A stretch of DNA of 12,990 nt from an uncultured bacterium (GTDB lineage: Bacteria; Patescibacteriota; Patescibacteriia; UBA1558; GWA2-36-10): positions 1 through 12,990 of the forward strand of contig CAIRBL010000053.1 in assembly GCA_903876815.1 (NCBI GenBank), read 5' to 3'. This document shows, piece by piece, positions 11,544 to 12,990 of the stretch (the stretch's first letter is position 1; every line of letters begins with the position of its first letter). Under the pieces are notes generated by a model. The model was not told the DNA's origin, made no database searches, and saw nothing but the letters and a program-made list of their open reading frames with translations. The position numbers were made by a program, and so were the translations under genes.

Positions 11544-12896
11544 ATGTCTATAGTCGACTTAAAACACACAACAAAAAATTTAAAAAATGGTGGCATGGTG
11601 ATGATTTTGGATACCGGTGCCGTGATTGATCCGGAGTCAGAGGCTATGATCCAAGCTTTACATTCTCGTTCTACTGGTGGTGTAAAAAAACATTTAGAAA
11701 TTTTAGCTAAAAAAGGAGCTAAAGATTTTATGGCTAATTTTTATGTTGGCTATGGTCATAAATCTATCGGTGATTGTGGTAGTATTACTTTATTTGTTGA
11801 AGGCATTTCCATGTTAGCTGCTAAAGCTATTCAAGATTGGGCTCTGTACAGTGGCCAAGAATCTTCTACTCGTTATGTAGATTTTTCTACGCAAGCTTTT
11901 ATTGATCCAGTGGGTAGTAAAGAATCACAAGAAATTTTGGAAGCTTGGCGTCAATTTTATTTAGAGTCAATGGCGCCGTTAAACGATTATTTGAAACAGC
12001 GATTTCCTATTCAAGCCGAAGAAAAAGAAGTTATTTATAATAAAGCAATTGCGGCACGTGCTTTTGATATTATGCGTGGTTTTTTGCCAGCTGGTGCGTC
12101 CACTAATATTGCTTGGCATAGTAACATGCGTCAAGTAGCTGATAAAATTGCTTTATTAAGACACCACCCTTTGGAGGAAGTAAGGGAAATAGCGGCCACT
12201 ATCAAAGTTGCTTTGTTAGAAAGATACCCAAGCTCTTTTGATCATCCGATTTTTGACACTACAGAAAATTATAATGAAGAGTGGATGAAAAATGATTATT
12301 ATTTTGTACACGAAGAATATACAGAAGTTGAATTATTAAAAAATAGTGTAGATAAAAATTTGTTAAAAAACTACCAAAATATTTTAAGCTCTAGACCAAT
12401 GAAAACAGAGCTGCCAAAATTTGTAGCAGAGTGTGGTTATGTGCAGTTTGGCTTTATGCTTGATTTTGGTTCATTTAGAGATTTGCAAAGACATCGGGCG
12501 ATTATTCAGCGCATGCCTTTGCTTTCTACTAAACATGGTTTTGCCGATTTCTATCTAAATTCTTTACCAGAAGATATTAAAAATAAAGCACAAGCATTTA
12601 TTAAAAATCAAGAAGAAAAAATCAAGAATTTAAATATTGCCCCAGAGTTAGCGCAATATTATACAGCTATGGGCTATAATCTGCCTAATAGAATCACTGG
12701 TGATTTAGCGGCCTTAGTTTATTTGATTGAATTGCGTGCTACTCGTTTTGTGCATCCTACTTTACAAAAACGGGCGATTCAAATGGCGGAAATTTTAAAA
12801 ACAGAATTTGCTGATTGTGGTTTAAAATTACATCTTGATGATGATCCTGGCCGTTTTGATGTCAGACGTGGTGAGCATGACATTGTAATGAAATGA
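11544..12896 (+). CDS. thyX: Two-lobed flavin-dependent thymidylate synthase
   Basis: Makes dTMP from dUMP with methylene-tetrahydrofolate, FAD and NADPH. At 450 residues it is about twice a normal ThyX (210-260) and contains two ThyX-like lobes, roughly 60-230 and 295-425. The canonical contiguous signature RHRxxSxNExSxRY is divided. Lobe 1 has the second half, QESSTRY (105-111), but DWA (98-100) where RHR belongs. Lobe 2 has RHR (316-318) but MPLLST where the SxRY part belongs. Lobe 1 also keeps GHKSIGD (71-77) and the LP-T-W-NxR segment (181-196), while lobe 2 has lost the NxR. So dUMP-side residues map to lobe 1 and the FAD-side RHR to lobe 2. No frameshift is visible. Its stop overlaps the DHFR start (ATGA). 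Confidence 0.9.
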   Translation: MSIVDLKHTTKNLKNGGMVMILDTGAVIDPESEAMIQALHSRSTGGVKKHLEILAKKGAKDFMANFYVGYGHKSIGDCGSITLFVEGISMLAAKAIQDWALYSGQESSTRYVDFSTQAFIDPVGSKESQEILEAWRQFYLESMAPLNDYLKQRFPIQAEEKEVIYNKAIAARAFDIMRGFLPAGASTNIAWHSNMRQVADKIALLRHHPLEEVREIAATIKVALLERYPSSFDHPIFDTTENYNEEWMKNDYYFVHEEYTEVELLKNSVDKNLLKNYQNILSSRPMKTELPKFVAECGYVQFGFMLDFGSFRDLQRHRAIIQRMPLLSTKHGFADFYLNSLPEDIKNKAQAFIKNQEEKIKNLNIAPELAQYYTAMGYNLPNRITGDLAALVYLIELRATRFVHPTLQKRAIQMAEILKTEFADCGLKLHLDDDPGRFDVRRGEHDIVMK

Positions 12897-12990
12897 TTAA
12901 CATTATCGCAGCACTTGATAAAAATAGAGCCTTGGGTTTTCAAAATAAACTTTTAGTTCATTTGCCTGAAGATTTAGCTCATTTTAAAAA
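12893..12990 (+). CDS. Dihydrofolate reductase (3' partial)
   Basis: Reduces dihydrofolate to tetrahydrofolate with NADPH. Only the first 32 codons are in the window, but they match the DHFR N-terminus: MINIIAALDKNRALGFQNKL followed by LPEDLAHFK, corresponding to E. coli MISLIAALAVDRVIG and LPADLAWFK, including the Asp27-equivalent in the PED segment. The start overlaps the thyX stop by 4 nt (ATGA), a strong coupling arrangement. It runs off the right edge, so completeness is unknown. Confidence 0.9.
   Translation, partial: MINIIAALDKNRALGFQNKLLVHLPEDLAHFK

Noticed and set aside
1..12990. CRISPR array, insertion sequence or transposase
   Set aside because: No regularly spaced direct repeats, no transposase or Cas motifs, and no terminal inverted repeats bounding a gene were seen.

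Overview
The window is AT-rich and gene-dense, with 1-4 nt overlaps or gaps, few Shine-Dalgarno (SD) sites, and many small or shortened housekeeping genes. I infer an uncultivated Patescibacteria/CPR bacterium. This rests on the AT bias, the two-lobed ThyX, the compact IMPACT-family protein and the DsbA-like/Lgt/VanZ membrane set. It is a judgement from style, with no phylogenetic search behind it.

Layout. Positions 1-1566 (+): a membrane-anchored DsbA-like thioredoxin, cut by the left edge, then lgt. Positions 1546-1884: a good sigma70-type promoter, tRNA-Asp(GUC) framed by an 18-bp inverted repeat, and a decayed copy of the tRNA 3' end mixed with small GC-rich hairpins. Positions 1885-2262 (+): a VanZ-family gene, sharing a bidirectional terminator with the convergent translation cluster. 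Positions 2328-4328 (-): smpB, tmRNA (ssrA), infC, rpmI, rplT in transcription order. The smpB stop codon directly abuts the first base of tmRNA. Positions 4350-5127 (+): two small genes of unknown function with higher GC, strong SD sites and their own terminators; they look like distant paralogues. Positions 5136-8120 (-): mfd. Positions 8219-8978: an imperfect long inverted repeat, a strong promoter, a GC-richer predicted lipoprotein gene and a clear terminator. Positions 8980-9671 (+): promoter, a small two-helix membrane protein and a short IMPACT/YigZ-like protein. Positions 9676-9873: a GC-rich noncoding stretch with several mutually compatible or competing helices. It is the best candidate here for an undescribed structured RNA. 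Positions 9886-10431 (+): a YgjP/SprT-like zinc metallopeptidase. Positions 10521-12990 (+): a tightly coupled thymidylate operon of dCMP deaminase, P-loop nucleotide kinase, ThyX and DHFR (cut by the right edge).

How the genes work together. The smpB-ssrA pair rescues stalled ribosomes, and infC-rpmI-rplT is the conserved IF3/L35/L20 cluster. Lgt makes lipoproteins, and the window itself contains a candidate client (8409-8918). The last operon can be read as a pathway: dCMP to dUMP (deaminase), dUMP to dTMP (ThyX), a nucleotide phosphorylation step (kinase, inferred), and folate reduction (DHFR). The most notable points are the ThyX whose signature motif is split between two lobes, the possible structured RNA, the zero-gap smpB-tmRNA junction, the tRNA-associated repeats and the pair of small unknown genes.
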